Part shown: positions 36,539 to 43,846 of the stretch, piece by piece
Numbering within the stretch: the stretch's first letter is position 1
Layout of the letters: every line of letters begins with the position of its first letter
Assembly: GCA_041166745.1 (NCBI GenBank)
Contig: JBEEGH010000009.1
Location: 186,001-250,000 of the forward strand
Reading direction: 5' to 3'
Length of the DNA stretch: 64,000 bases
DNA from: DASUCS01 sp041166745
GTDB taxonomy: Bacteria > Actinomycetota > Acidimicrobiia > Acidimicrobiales > JACDCH01
Position numbers and translations under genes: made by a program
The notes under the pieces: model-generated
The model's input: only the letters and a program-made list of their open reading frames with translations
Told to the model about the DNA's origin: nothing
Database searches by the model: none

Positions 36539-38032
36539 GTGCCCGACCGATCCGACGACTTCACCTTTGAAGACGCGGGCGAGGTCCAGGTCGTTCCGTG
36601 GCCGCTGCTGCTCAAGCACAAGGTCACGGAGAAGGTCGAAGCCCACCCTCGTTACCCGTGGATCGTTCTCGCCACGGCGCTGTTCGGCCTGTTCTCGGTC
36701 GGGTTCACGATCACGATCCTGTCGAACTCGATCCCTCGGATCGCCCGCGACCTGCACTCGGACGAGAGCACGCTCACGTGGGTCGTAACCGCGCCACTCC
36801 TTGCGTTCGCCGTGTTCGGACCGGCGGCCGGCAAGCTCGCCGACCTGCGCGGCCAGCGCCGTGTGTATCTCTACAGCCTCGGTGGTGTCTGCGTGTTCGC
36901 GGGGCTCACGGCGCTGGCGCCCAACGCCGCCACGCTTATTGCCTGTCGGTCGATCGGCGCGGCCATCGGCGCGGCCGAGGGCCCGGCCTCGCTGGCGATC
37001 ATCAACCGCACGTTCTCATCCAACCAACGGGCGCAGGCAATGGGATGGTGGTCGATGGTCGGCGCCGGTGCGCCCGTCATCGGGGTCGTCGCTGGAGGTC
37101 CGGTCGTGCAGGCCTTCGGGTGGCGTTGGATCTTCGTCGCCCAAGTGCCGCTCACGCTGGCCACGTTGCTGCTGGCCGCCGCGGTCTTGCCCGAGGTGCC
37201 GGCCGATCGGAGCAGCCGATTCGACCTCCCGGGCGCGGCCACGCTCGGCGCCGGCGCGTTGTCGTTGTTGCTGGCCATCAATCGGGGGCCGAAGGAGGGT
37301 TGGACGAGCCCGCTCGTCCTCGGCGGCATCGCGTTCGCGGCCGCGATGTTCATGGCGTTCATCGCCATCGAGAAGCGTGTCGCGCATCCGTTGTTGCCGC
37401 TCGCGTATCTACGGCGGCGAAACTTCACGTTCCCGATCGCAACGCAGTTCTTCACCAACTTCGCGTACATGGGCGGCTTCATCCTCACGCCGCTGTTCCT
37501 GCAAAACGAGTTTCACTTCAACGAGACGCACACCGGCGCGCTGCTGATCGCCCGGCCACTCTCGTTCGCGATCGCGGGGCCCTTGGCGGGCTACCTCACG
37601 ATTCGGATCGGCGAGCGCGTGTCCGCGGTCGCGGGCGCGATCGCCATCACCGTGTCGATGGTCGCGCTCGCGCAACTCACGCCCGGCAGCACGGATCTGG
37701 CGGTGATCTTCGCCCTGGCCCTCTGCGGGGTCGGTATGGGCGCCTCATCGCCGGCCATGGCCGCCTCCGTCGCGAACGCGGTGGATCCGAGCGACCTCGG
37801 CGTCGCGGGCGCGACACAGCAGATGGTCAACCAGATGGGGGTCGTCTTGGGTATCCAGACCCTGCAAGCGGTGCAAGTGGCGCGCGAAGGCGCGGTCGGC
37901 GGCGTCGCCGCCTTCCACGATGCCTATCTCTTGGGAGCCGTCGCCGCCGGCATCGGAGTGCTGGCGGCGTTGTTCGTCCGCAGGACGAGCTTCGAGCGCC
38001 CCGAAGCTCCGGCTCGAGTCGCTACTCGGTGA
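36539..38032 (+). CDS. MFS transporter, DHA2 (EmrB/QacA) type
   Basis: A 497-residue exporter with a cytoplasmic N-terminal extension of about 40 residues and 14 likely membrane helices. The loop 2-3 motif GKLADLRGQRRVY (motif A-like) and the helix 5 segment GAPVIGVVAGGPVVQAFGWRWIF (motif C) assign it to the drug:H+ antiporter-2 group. The substrate is unknown. GTG at 36539 is the start used. It is transcribed in the same direction as the oxygenase gene but separated by a structured leader, so it is probably a separate unit. Confidence 0.85.
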   Translation: MPDRSDDFTFEDAGEVQVVPWPLLLKHKVTEKVEAHPRYPWIVLATALFGLFSVGFTITILSNSIPRIARDLHSDESTLTWVVTAPLLAFAVFGPAAGKLADLRGQRRVYLYSLGGVCVFAGLTALAPNAATLIACRSIGAAIGAAEGPASLAIINRTFSSNQRAQAMGWWSMVGAGAPVIGVVAGGPVVQAFGWRWIFVAQVPLTLATLLLAAAVLPEVPADRSSRFDLPGAATLGAGALSLLLAINRGPKEGWTSPLVLGGIAFAAAMFMAFIAIEKRVAHPLLPLAYLRRRNFTFPIATQFFTNFAYMGGFILTPLFLQNEFHFNETHTGALLIARPLSFAIAGPLAGYLTIRIGERVSAVAGAIAITVSMVALAQLTPGSTDLAVIFALALCGVGMGASSPAMAASVANAVDPSDLGVAGATQQMVNQMGVVLGIQTLQAVQVAREGAVGGVAAFHDAYLLGAVAAGIGVLAALFVRRTSFERPEAPARVATR

Positions 38033-38125
38033 GTTCCTTGATGACTCCGAAGGTCTGCCGCTCTGCGGCTACGACTGAACCGCCAGAAAGGCGTTCAGCG
38101 CCCCCGGCTACACGACCACCCTCTA

Positions 38126-38228
38126 GCCGGCAGTTCCGCGCATCGCGATCGCGTTCTTGCGTCGCCTGACCCCTCATACGGTGGTCAATCAGCGCAAGAA
38201 CGAGAGGCGCGGAACGTGCCGATCTCGC
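38126..38228. repeat. Palindromic dispersed repeat, copy 2, with extended inverted arms
   Basis: Nested inverted arms: GTTCCGCGC with GCGCGGAAC outside, CGTTCTTGCG (38152-38161) with CGCAAGAACG (38193-38202) in the middle and TGACC with GGTCA inside. The central 54 bp align with the repeat at 12578-12631. The right flank CGGAACGTGCCGATCTCGC (38210-38228) is repeated exactly at 38779-38797, and the left flank resembles 38982-39008. It has no coding content that I can support. Confidence 0.6.
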
Positions 38229-38290
38229 CGCGAGCACCTCGAGCATCCCGCTTGTGTGCAGAGGCACTCAACAGCGAGCAGTATGCAGTC

Positions 38291-38723
38291 GTGGCGGACG
38301 AGCCGAAAGCGGTGATTGAAGAGCTGTTTCGGCGTGGGACGGCAGGTGACGAGTCGGTGATCGACGAGTTGATCGCTGAAGACATGCTGAACCATGCCGC
38401 CGGGCCCGCTCGCCAAGGTCGAGAGGGTTGGAAGCAGATCATCGCGACCATCAGGACCGACCTTGGCAGTGACTTCTCCGTCGAGAATCACCACCTCATT
38501 GGAGAGGGCGAGCTCGTCGCCCACCACATGACACTCCGCGGTCATCATCAGGCGTCGACTATGCCGCTGCTGGCTGGCGTTGTGGCCACGGGTACCGACG
38601 TGACGTGGACCTACGTTCACATTTGGCGAGTTGTCAACGGTCGGGTGGTCGAGCTGGGCGTGCAGAGACGATGTCGGGTTGCTTCGCCAACTCGGAGCGT
38701 GGCCACCGACCATGGGTGCCTAG
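38291..38723 (+). pseudogene. SnoaL-like polyketide cyclase family gene with a frameshift near the 3' end
   Basis: From GTG at 38291 the frame encodes about 120 residues of a SnoaL/NTF2-like ester cyclase (VIEELFRRGTAGDESVIDEL, NHAAGPARQGREGWK, LVAHHMTLRGHH, TWTYVHIWRVVNGRVVE). After GAG-C at 38654 the family ending continues only in the next frame: WACRDDVGLLRQLGAWPP..., stopping at TAG 38721-38723. Compared with the expected EHWACRDD, two bases appear to be missing. Read without correction the frame runs on to 38818 with unrelated residues. This is either a recent pseudogene or a sequencing/assembly error. GTG at 38216 is another in-frame start. Confidence 0.65.
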
Positions 38724-39266
38724 GAGCGCGGCGCGGCCCAGCGAAGAGGCGAGCGTTCTGTAGTCGGTTCGACTCGTACGGAACGTGCCGATCTCGCGAC
38801 GAGCATCATCCGCACTGACGGGCTGGTCGACATCTACATCTCAATCGGAATGAGCGCGGTCGCGGCCGCGCTGGTCTTCATTGCGGTGCTGCACTCGAGA
38901 TGGAGGCGAGGCAGCTAGCCGAGGTGAGGTCGAATGGGGACGTGTGGATAGTGCCGTTATCGCGGCTTCATCGGTAGCGCCGATCCGGCAGTTCGGCGCA
39001 CCCGCGATCGACCCGGGTTCCTCGCGTTTCGCGTGCACCAATGGTCGTGATCTGACCCTGTCGACGCTCAATTCACAGCCACTACTGCACGCGAAACCAG
39101 CCCCTCATCGGCGCGCGCCCGATCAAGGGGCGCGGTAGGAGCTGTTCGGTGAACCTGCTCGGCGGCAATCTGCATCTGGCGGCCCCTTCGTCGGCGGGCG
39201 AGGAGCGCGTGCAGCAGCCCCGAGAGTGGGCCGCGGTCCCGCGTCAGGCGCAGGACCGCGGCGGAG
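38724..39266. other. Gene-poor, repeat-bearing stretch
   Basis: No supportable gene. It holds the 19-bp repeat at 38779-38797, a degenerate copy of the left flank of the 38126 repeat at 38982-39008 (CCGGCAGTTCGGCGCA then CGCGATCG), and short frames on both strands of at most 85 codons without family resemblance. One of them encodes a hydrophobic 22-residue peptide starting at the ATG near 38850. The last part (about 39180-39266) is GC-rich and precedes the end of the minus-strand SCP2 gene. Confidence 0.5.
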
Positions 39267-39671
39267 TCACTCGGTGATTTCCTTGATGCGGGCGGCGACT
39301 TCTTGAGCCGTCGGGTCCGGCGCTCCGGATTGCATGGCCATGAGCTTGGTCATGTCGCCCTGCACCTTGATCTTGCCGGCCATGAACGCCTGCATGCCGG
39401 CCTGCGGGTTGCCGTCGACGAAGATCGCCTTGGCCGTCTCGTAGTCGATGGTGACCGTGAGGTCGGGGTTCTCGAGGTGGCCGATTTCCATGTCGATCTC
39501 GCCGCCCGACGTGTCCATGTAGGCGTTCACGGTGCCCTCGCCGAAGGGCACGTCGGTGATGATCTGGTTCATGCGAACGGCATGAGCCGGCGGGGTGCCC
39601 TTGCCGGCGAACTCCTCGCGGACCTTCTTCGCTTCGGTCATCCACTCGTCGCTCAGGAACTTGTACGGCAC
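39267..39671 (-). CDS. SCP2 sterol-binding domain protein
   Basis: A 134-residue lipid-binding SCP2-fold protein (MEIGHLENPDLTVTIDYETAKAIFVD; FMAGKIKVQGDMTKLMAMQ). Such proteins bind fatty acyl-CoA or sterols. The start is GTG at 39671 with the strong ribosome-binding site GGGGAGAG about 5 nt upstream; an upstream ATG in frame at 39821 would overlap the TetR gene. It lies 73 bp downstream of tetR on the same strand, so lipid-responsive co-regulation is plausible but unproven. Confidence 0.85.
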   Translation of the reverse strand: MPYKFLSDEWMTEAKKVREEFAGKGTPPAHAVRMNQIITDVPFGEGTVNAYMDTSGGEIDMEIGHLENPDLTVTIDYETAKAIFVDGNPQAGMQAFMAGKIKVQGDMTKLMAMQSGAPDPTAQEVAARIKEITE

Positions 39672-39744
39672 AGATCTCTCCCCTTTGTCGACGCCGTGTG
39701 AACGGCGTGCGAGTTGTTGTTGTTGATCGGAACGGAGCCGAACG

Positions 39745-40422
39745 CTAGCCGCTGCTGCCAGGGCGTATTGCGGTAGTCGCACGGAGACTGCGAGTTTCTT
39801 TCTTCTCCGCGGCGAGCGCAATTCCCTCGTCGGCGGCCAACGATCTCACGACGAACCGGCCGACGAAGGTGGCCAGCTCGGAGATCGGGACTTCGCTTCG
39901 GCCGGTGCGATGGAAGTGGCTGTAGAGCCCGACGATCCCGACCACGCCCCGGGCGAGCAGGATCGGGTCATCGTCGCGAATCTGCCCTTGGGCGATTCCC
40001 TCCCGGATGTGCGCCGCCACGTCGCTCACGTGGACGTCGGTGCCCTGACGGAGCACGTCGACGAAGCGCTTGTCGATGTTCTCGACCTCGAGCAGGGCGA
40101 AGAAGGGTGCGTTGATGGCCATGAACCGCACGGACGCTTCGGCGCCCTCGCGGATGCGGGTCAAGGCATCGGCCTCGAGGTTGATGGCCTCGCCCTGCGA
40201 GCGCCGGAGCCGCAGACGGATCTCCTCGGCGAGCTCGCGGAAGAGCTGCTCCTTGTTCTCGAAGTACCAGTAGAAGAGTCCCTTGGCCACGCCGGCCGCC
40301 CGCACGATGTCGATCACCCGCGTGTCGGCGTAGCCCCGCTCGGCGAACAGCCGGGCGGCATGGTCGAGCAGCTGCTGCTTGCGCTCGAGGCCTTGGGCCG
40401 TCAGCCGACGCTCGTCGTCCAC
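39745..40422 (-). CDS. TetR-family transcriptional regulator
   Basis: A 225-residue regulator with the N-terminal DNA-binding domain KQQLLDHAARLFAERGYADT...VAKGLFYWYFENKEQLFREL and a C-terminal ligand/dimer domain (TetR_C-like). GTG at 40422 is used; TTG at 40428 is close by, and the longer frame to 40632 would cover the ferredoxin gene start. It is divergent from the ferredoxin-hydrolase operon, with a palindrome in the 61-bp gap that is a good candidate operator, so it probably regulates itself and that operon. Confidence 0.88.
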   Translation of the reverse strand: MDDERRLTAQGLERKQQLLDHAARLFAERGYADTRVIDIVRAAGVAKGLFYWYFENKEQLFRELAEEIRLRLRRSQGEAINLEADALTRIREGAEASVRFMAINAPFFALLEVENIDKRFVDVLRQGTDVHVSDVAAHIREGIAQGQIRDDDPILLARGVVGIVGLYSHFHRTGRSEVPISELATFVGRFVVRSLAADEGIALAAEKKETRSLRATTAIRPGSSG

Positions 40423-40443
40423 GGACAAAGTGGACCACCTGCC

Positions 40444-40457
40444 TGACCGGCGGGTCA
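40444..40457. promoter_or_regulatory. Candidate TetR operator palindrome
   Basis: TGACC-GGCG-GGTCA, a perfect 5-bp inverted repeat with a 4-bp spacer, is placed between the divergent tetR (start 40422) and ferredoxin (start 40484) genes. Its position and symmetry fit a repressor site; no other copy was searched for. Confidence 0.5.
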
Positions 40458-40483
40458 ATGTGGGCCAGTACGCTCCTACCTCG

Positions 40484-40792
40484 ATGGCAGCGGGCAATCG
40501 TGCAGAGCGGTTGGAGAGCCACGAGCGCAATCCCAAATGGCAGATCGCGCCGTTCATCATCGACATGTCGATCTGCATCAACTGCGACACCTGCATCCGG
40601 CATTGCCCGACGCAGTTCGGTGCGATCTTCAATCACGACATCGACGTGATCATCATCCCGGAGCTGTGCTCCGGCTGCGGGAAGTGTCTGCCGCCCGTGT
40701 GCCCGGTCGACTGCATCCTTCCGGATCCCGATTGGACTCCCGCCTCTGACGAGTGGTGGGACGAACAGAAGAGGGACGACCCCTATGCCTGA
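40484..40792 (+). CDS. 2[4Fe-4S] ferredoxin-family protein
   Basis: A 102-residue protein with two cluster motifs. The first is C31-x2-C34-x2-C37-x3-C41P (CINCDTCIRHCP). The second is C62-x2-C65-x2-C68-x4-C73P...C77 (CSGCGKCLPPVCPVDC), with one residue more than the usual x3. The N-terminal part (SHERNPKWQIAPFIIDMSI) and the acidic C-terminal tail (PDWTPASDEWWDEQKRDDPYA) are extensions around the core. An electron-transfer role is inferred, with partner unknown. The ATG at 40484 is the start nearest to the promoter gap. It overlaps the hydrolase gene by 8 bp. Confidence 0.85.
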   Translation: MAAGNRAERLESHERNPKWQIAPFIIDMSICINCDTCIRHCPTQFGAIFNHDIDVIIIPELCSGCGKCLPPVCPVDCILPDPDWTPASDEWWDEQKRDDPYA

Positions 40793-41537
40793 GCCCATCA
40801 TCCGTGGAGCCGAGCCCGAGAGCATCGACGGGGGACCGAACGGTGCACTCGTGATCCACGGCTTCACCAGCAACCCGCACTCGATGAAGGGCGTCGCGCA
40901 CGCGCTCGCCGATGCGGGCTTCGCGGTCGAGCTGCCGCTCCTGCCCGGACACGGCACCGCGGTAGAAGACATGATCCCGACCGGTTGGAGCGATTGGCTC
41001 GGCGCGGCGGAAGAGGCGTACGGCAAGTTGGCCGCGCGTGTTCCCGGCAACGTGATCGTCGTCGGGCTGTCGATGGGCGGCGCGCTCACCTGTTGGCTCG
41101 CGTCGGAGCACCCAGAACTCGCCGGCATCGTCGCCATCAATGCGGTGGTGACGCAGCCCGAGGGCATGGCCGAGATCGTGCAGCAACTGCTCGACAACGG
41201 TGATGAGGTCATGGACGGCATCGGCTCCGACATCGCCGACCCCGAGGTGCACGAGTTGGCCTACCCAGAGACGCCGCTGCGACCGCTGCTCACGATGATG
41301 GAGGCGGCGGGCGAGTTCCAGGAGCGCCTCCGCCGCATCGCCTGCCCGGTGTTGATCGTGACGAGTCGCCAAGACCATGTGGTCGCCCCGGAGAACAGCG
41401 ACGTGCTCGCCGAGTCCGTCACCGGTCCCGTCGAACGTCTCTGGCTCGAGCGCAGCTACCACGTCGCCACGCAGGACTACGACAAGGCCGAGGTGGAAGC
41501 AGCCGTCGTCGACTTCGCGAAGCGCGTAACGTCGTGA
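40785..41537 (+). CDS. Alpha/beta hydrolase, carboxylesterase type
   Basis: A 250-residue alpha/beta hydrolase. The oxyanion region is VIHGFTSNPHSMKG, the nucleophile elbow is GLSMGG, the acid is in TSRQDHVVAP and the catalytic histidine is in LERSYHVATQDYD. The small cap domain and length match Est30-like carboxylesterases and monoacylglycerol lipases. It follows the ferredoxin gene with an 8-bp overlap and is followed by the LARTG protein gene with a 4-bp overlap. The substrate is unknown. Confidence 0.85.
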   Translation: MPEPIIRGAEPESIDGGPNGALVIHGFTSNPHSMKGVAHALADAGFAVELPLLPGHGTAVEDMIPTGWSDWLGAAEEAYGKLAARVPGNVIVVGLSMGGALTCWLASEHPELAGIVAINAVVTQPEGMAEIVQQLLDNGDEVMDGIGSDIADPEVHELAYPETPLRPLLTMMEAAGEFQERLRRIACPVLIVTSRQDHVVAPENSDVLAESVTGPVERLWLERSYHVATQDYDKAEVEAAVVDFAKRVTS

Positions 41538-42121
41538 CCGTGAAGCGGGGACTCGGGTTCTTGGCGATCGTGCTGCTGGCCGTCGTTGGAGGTACCAGCG
41601 CCGCTTCGGCGCAGCAGTCGCCGACCGTGCGATTGGCCGGCACGACTCCCATGAGCGTGTCGGGCCAGTGCTTCACCGAGCCGACGACCTCTCCGGGTTC
41701 GTTCACCCTCGAGCGCAGATCGACGACCGGCCCGCTCACCGTCACGTACCACATCGACGGTGGCCCAACGGATCTGAACAGCGAGGAGGTCGCCGGCGCG
41801 GACCACACGGTCGAGTTCGCCGATGGAGAAGCGACGGTCACGGTCGTCGTGCATCCCGCGACAAATGCATCGGCCGCGACGGTGACCGTTCTCGAGGGCG
41901 AGACCTACAACGTGGCGCAGCCGTCGAGCGGCACGATCGAGGTGCAGCGCTCAGTGGTCACGTGTGCGACGGACACGACCCTGGGCACGGACAACACGCT
42001 CGCCCGCACCGGCGTTCGGTCCACGAGCGGAACGCTGGCGTTGGTCGGTATCACCGCGGTGGCGCTCGGATCACTGTTGCTGGTGCTTTCGTCGAGACGG
42101 AAAGCGACCGGCCTACGATGA
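41534..42121 (+). CDS. Secreted protein with LARTG sorting-type signal
   Basis: A 195-residue protein with a signal peptide (GLGFLAIVLLAVVGGTSAASAQ), a beta-rich middle of about 110 residues and a C-terminal sorting-type signal: LARTG followed by a hydrophobic helix (TLALVGITAVALGSLLLVL) and a basic tail (SSRRK). LAxTG is the motif used by class E sortases of actinobacteria. No sortase gene lies in this window. Two cysteines (GQCFT and VTCAT) may form a disulfide. GTG at 41534 overlaps the hydrolase stop; GTG at 41540 is an alternative. Confidence 0.7.
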   Translation: MTVKRGLGFLAIVLLAVVGGTSAASAQQSPTVRLAGTTPMSVSGQCFTEPTTSPGSFTLERRSTTGPLTVTYHIDGGPTDLNSEEVAGADHTVEFADGEATVTVVVHPATNASAATVTVLEGETYNVAQPSSGTIEVQRSVVTCATDTTLGTDNTLARTGVRSTSGTLALVGITAVALGSLLLVLSSRRKATGLR

Positions 42122-42128
42122 CCGACCC

Positions 42129-42428
42129 ATGGCATCGATCTCCCGCGACGATGTCGCGCATGTCGCCAGGCTGGCCCGCCTCGACCTGACCGACGACGAG
42201 CTCGAGCTCTACACCGCCCAATTGGCGGCCGTGCTCGAGCATGCCGCCGACGTCGAAGCCCTCGACGTCGCGGACGTACCGCCCACGATGCATCCGTATC
42301 CGCTGCGCAACGTGTTGCGCGACGACGACGTGCGCCCGGGCGTCGACCGCGACGAGGTGTTGGGGCAAGCGCCTGCGGCCGAGGGCGGCCGCTTCAAGGT
42401 TCCGCCGATTCTCGGCGAGGAGCCATGA
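42129..42428 (+). CDS. gatC: Glutamyl-tRNA(Gln) amidotransferase subunit C
   Basis: A 99-residue GatC (ISRDDVAHVARLARLDLTDDELELYTAQL, MHPYPLRNVLRDDDVRPGV). It stabilises the GatCAB complex that converts Glu-tRNA(Gln) to Gln-tRNA(Gln) (and Asp-tRNA(Asn) where needed). The ATG at 42129 gives the standard MASISRDDV start. It overlaps gatA by four bases. Confidence 0.95.
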   Translation: MASISRDDVAHVARLARLDLTDDELELYTAQLAAVLEHAADVEALDVADVPPTMHPYPLRNVLRDDDVRPGVDRDEVLGQAPAAEGGRFKVPPILGEEP

Positions 42429-43846
42429 CTGCTCGAGAGATCGCGGAAGCGGTTCGCAGCAAGCAGCGCAGCGCGCGTGAAGTGGTCGACGAGCACCTGG
42501 GTCGTATCGACGAGCGCGAGACCGAGCTGCACGCCTTCAACCTCGTTCTGGCCGACGAAGCGCGCGCCGCCGCCGGCGCGATCGACGAACGCATCGCGGC
42601 GGGCCAAGACCCCGGCCCGCTCGCCGGCGTGCCCGTTGCGCTGAAGGACAACTTCGCCACCCGGGGCATCCCCACCACGTGTTCGTCGCGGATTCTCGAA
42701 GGGTGGCGCCCGCCGTACGACGCGACAGTCGTGGAGTGGCTGCGAGCGGCCGGGGCCATCGTGATCGGCAAGACGAACCTCGACGAGTTCGCGATGGGCT
42801 CTTCGACCGAGAACTCGGCATTCGGGCCGACGCGCAACCCGCATGACGTCACGCGGGTGCCCGGCGGTTCGAGTGGGGGCAGCGCCGCCTCCGTTGCGGC
42901 CGGCTTCAGCCCGATGGGCTTCGGCTCCGACACCGGGGGTTCCATCCGTCAACCAGCCGCGCTGTGCGGCGTCGTCGGCCTGAAGCCGACCTATGGCCGC
43001 GTCTCGCGTTACGGACTCGTCGCCTTCGCGTCGAGCCTCGACCAGATCGGTCCGTTCACCACGACCGTCGACGATGCCGCGCTCGCCCTCGAGATCATCG
43101 CCGGTCACGATCCGCGTGACACGACGTCGATCCCCGAACCCGTGCCCGCTTACAGCGAGCTCCTGAGCGAGGGTGTCGAAGGGCTGCGAGTCGGCGTGAT
43201 CTCCGAGTTCCTCGCGGCCGACGGCCTGGCCGCCGATGTGGCCCAGCGCGTGCACGCCGCCGCGGCCGCGTTGGAGCGCGCGGGGGCGAAGGTCGACGAC
43301 GCATCGGTGCCGTCGACGATCTATGGCTTGTCGGCGTACTACCTCATCGCGCCCGCGGAAGCGTCGAGCAACCTCGCCCGTTACGACGGCGTGCGGTACG
43401 GCCTGCGGGTCGAGGCGCCCACCACCGGCGAGATGAACACGAAGACGCGCACCGCGGGCTTCGGCCCCGAGGTGAAGCGCCGCATCATGCTCGGCACGTA
43501 CGCCCTCTCTGCGGGCTACTACGACGCGTACTACGGCAAGGCGCAACGCGTGCGCACGCTGATCCTGCGAGACTTCGAGCGCGCCTACGAGAACTTCGAC
43601 GTGTTGATCGGTCCGACCGCTCCGGCCACAGCGTTCGCATTCGGCGCCAAGGCCGATCCGCTGGCGATGTACCTCAACGACGTGTTCACGATCCCGTCGA
43701 ACCTGAGCGGCCATCCGGCGATGTCGGTGCCGTTCGGTGTGGGCGACGACGGCCTGCCGATCGGCGTTCAGGTGCTCGCTCCGGCCCTCGGCGAGGGCGT
43801 GATGCTCCGAGTGGCCGCCGCCCTCGAACGGGCCGCATCCTCGTGA
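42425..43846 (+). CDS. gatA: Glutamyl-tRNA(Gln) amidotransferase subunit A
   Basis: A 473-residue amidase-signature protein that releases ammonia from glutamine for the GatCAB transamidation. The catalytic Ser-cisSer-Lys triad can be located: K74 in PVALKDNF, the GGSSGGS stretch at about 147-153 and S173 in SDTGGSIRQPA. PTYGRVSRYGLVAFASSLDQIGP is a family hallmark. It overlaps gatC by four bases and the following ligase-like gene by four. Confidence 0.96.
   Translation: MTAREIAEAVRSKQRSAREVVDEHLGRIDERETELHAFNLVLADEARAAAGAIDERIAAGQDPGPLAGVPVALKDNFATRGIPTTCSSRILEGWRPPYDATVVEWLRAAGAIVIGKTNLDEFAMGSSTENSAFGPTRNPHDVTRVPGGSSGGSAASVAAGFSPMGFGSDTGGSIRQPAALCGVVGLKPTYGRVSRYGLVAFASSLDQIGPFTTTVDDAALALEIIAGHDPRDTTSIPEPVPAYSELLSEGVEGLRVGVISEFLAADGLAADVAQRVHAAAAALERAGAKVDDASVPSTIYGLSAYYLIAPAEASSNLARYDGVRYGLRVEAPTTGEMNTKTRTAGFGPEVKRRIMLGTYALSAGYYDAYYGKAQRVRTLILRDFERAYENFDVLIGPTAPATAFAFGAKADPLAMYLNDVFTIPSNLSGHPAMSVPFGVGDDGLPIGVQVLAPALGEGVMLRVAAALERAASS

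Noticed and set aside
38730..38800. GGTTCGACTC at about 38766, resembling a tRNA T-loop
   Set aside because: No acceptor stem, anticodon arm or D-arm can be built around it.
38841..39138. Short frames on both strands in the gene-poor stretch
   Set aside because: They are 76 and 85 codons, lack ribosome-binding sites and show no recognisable pattern.
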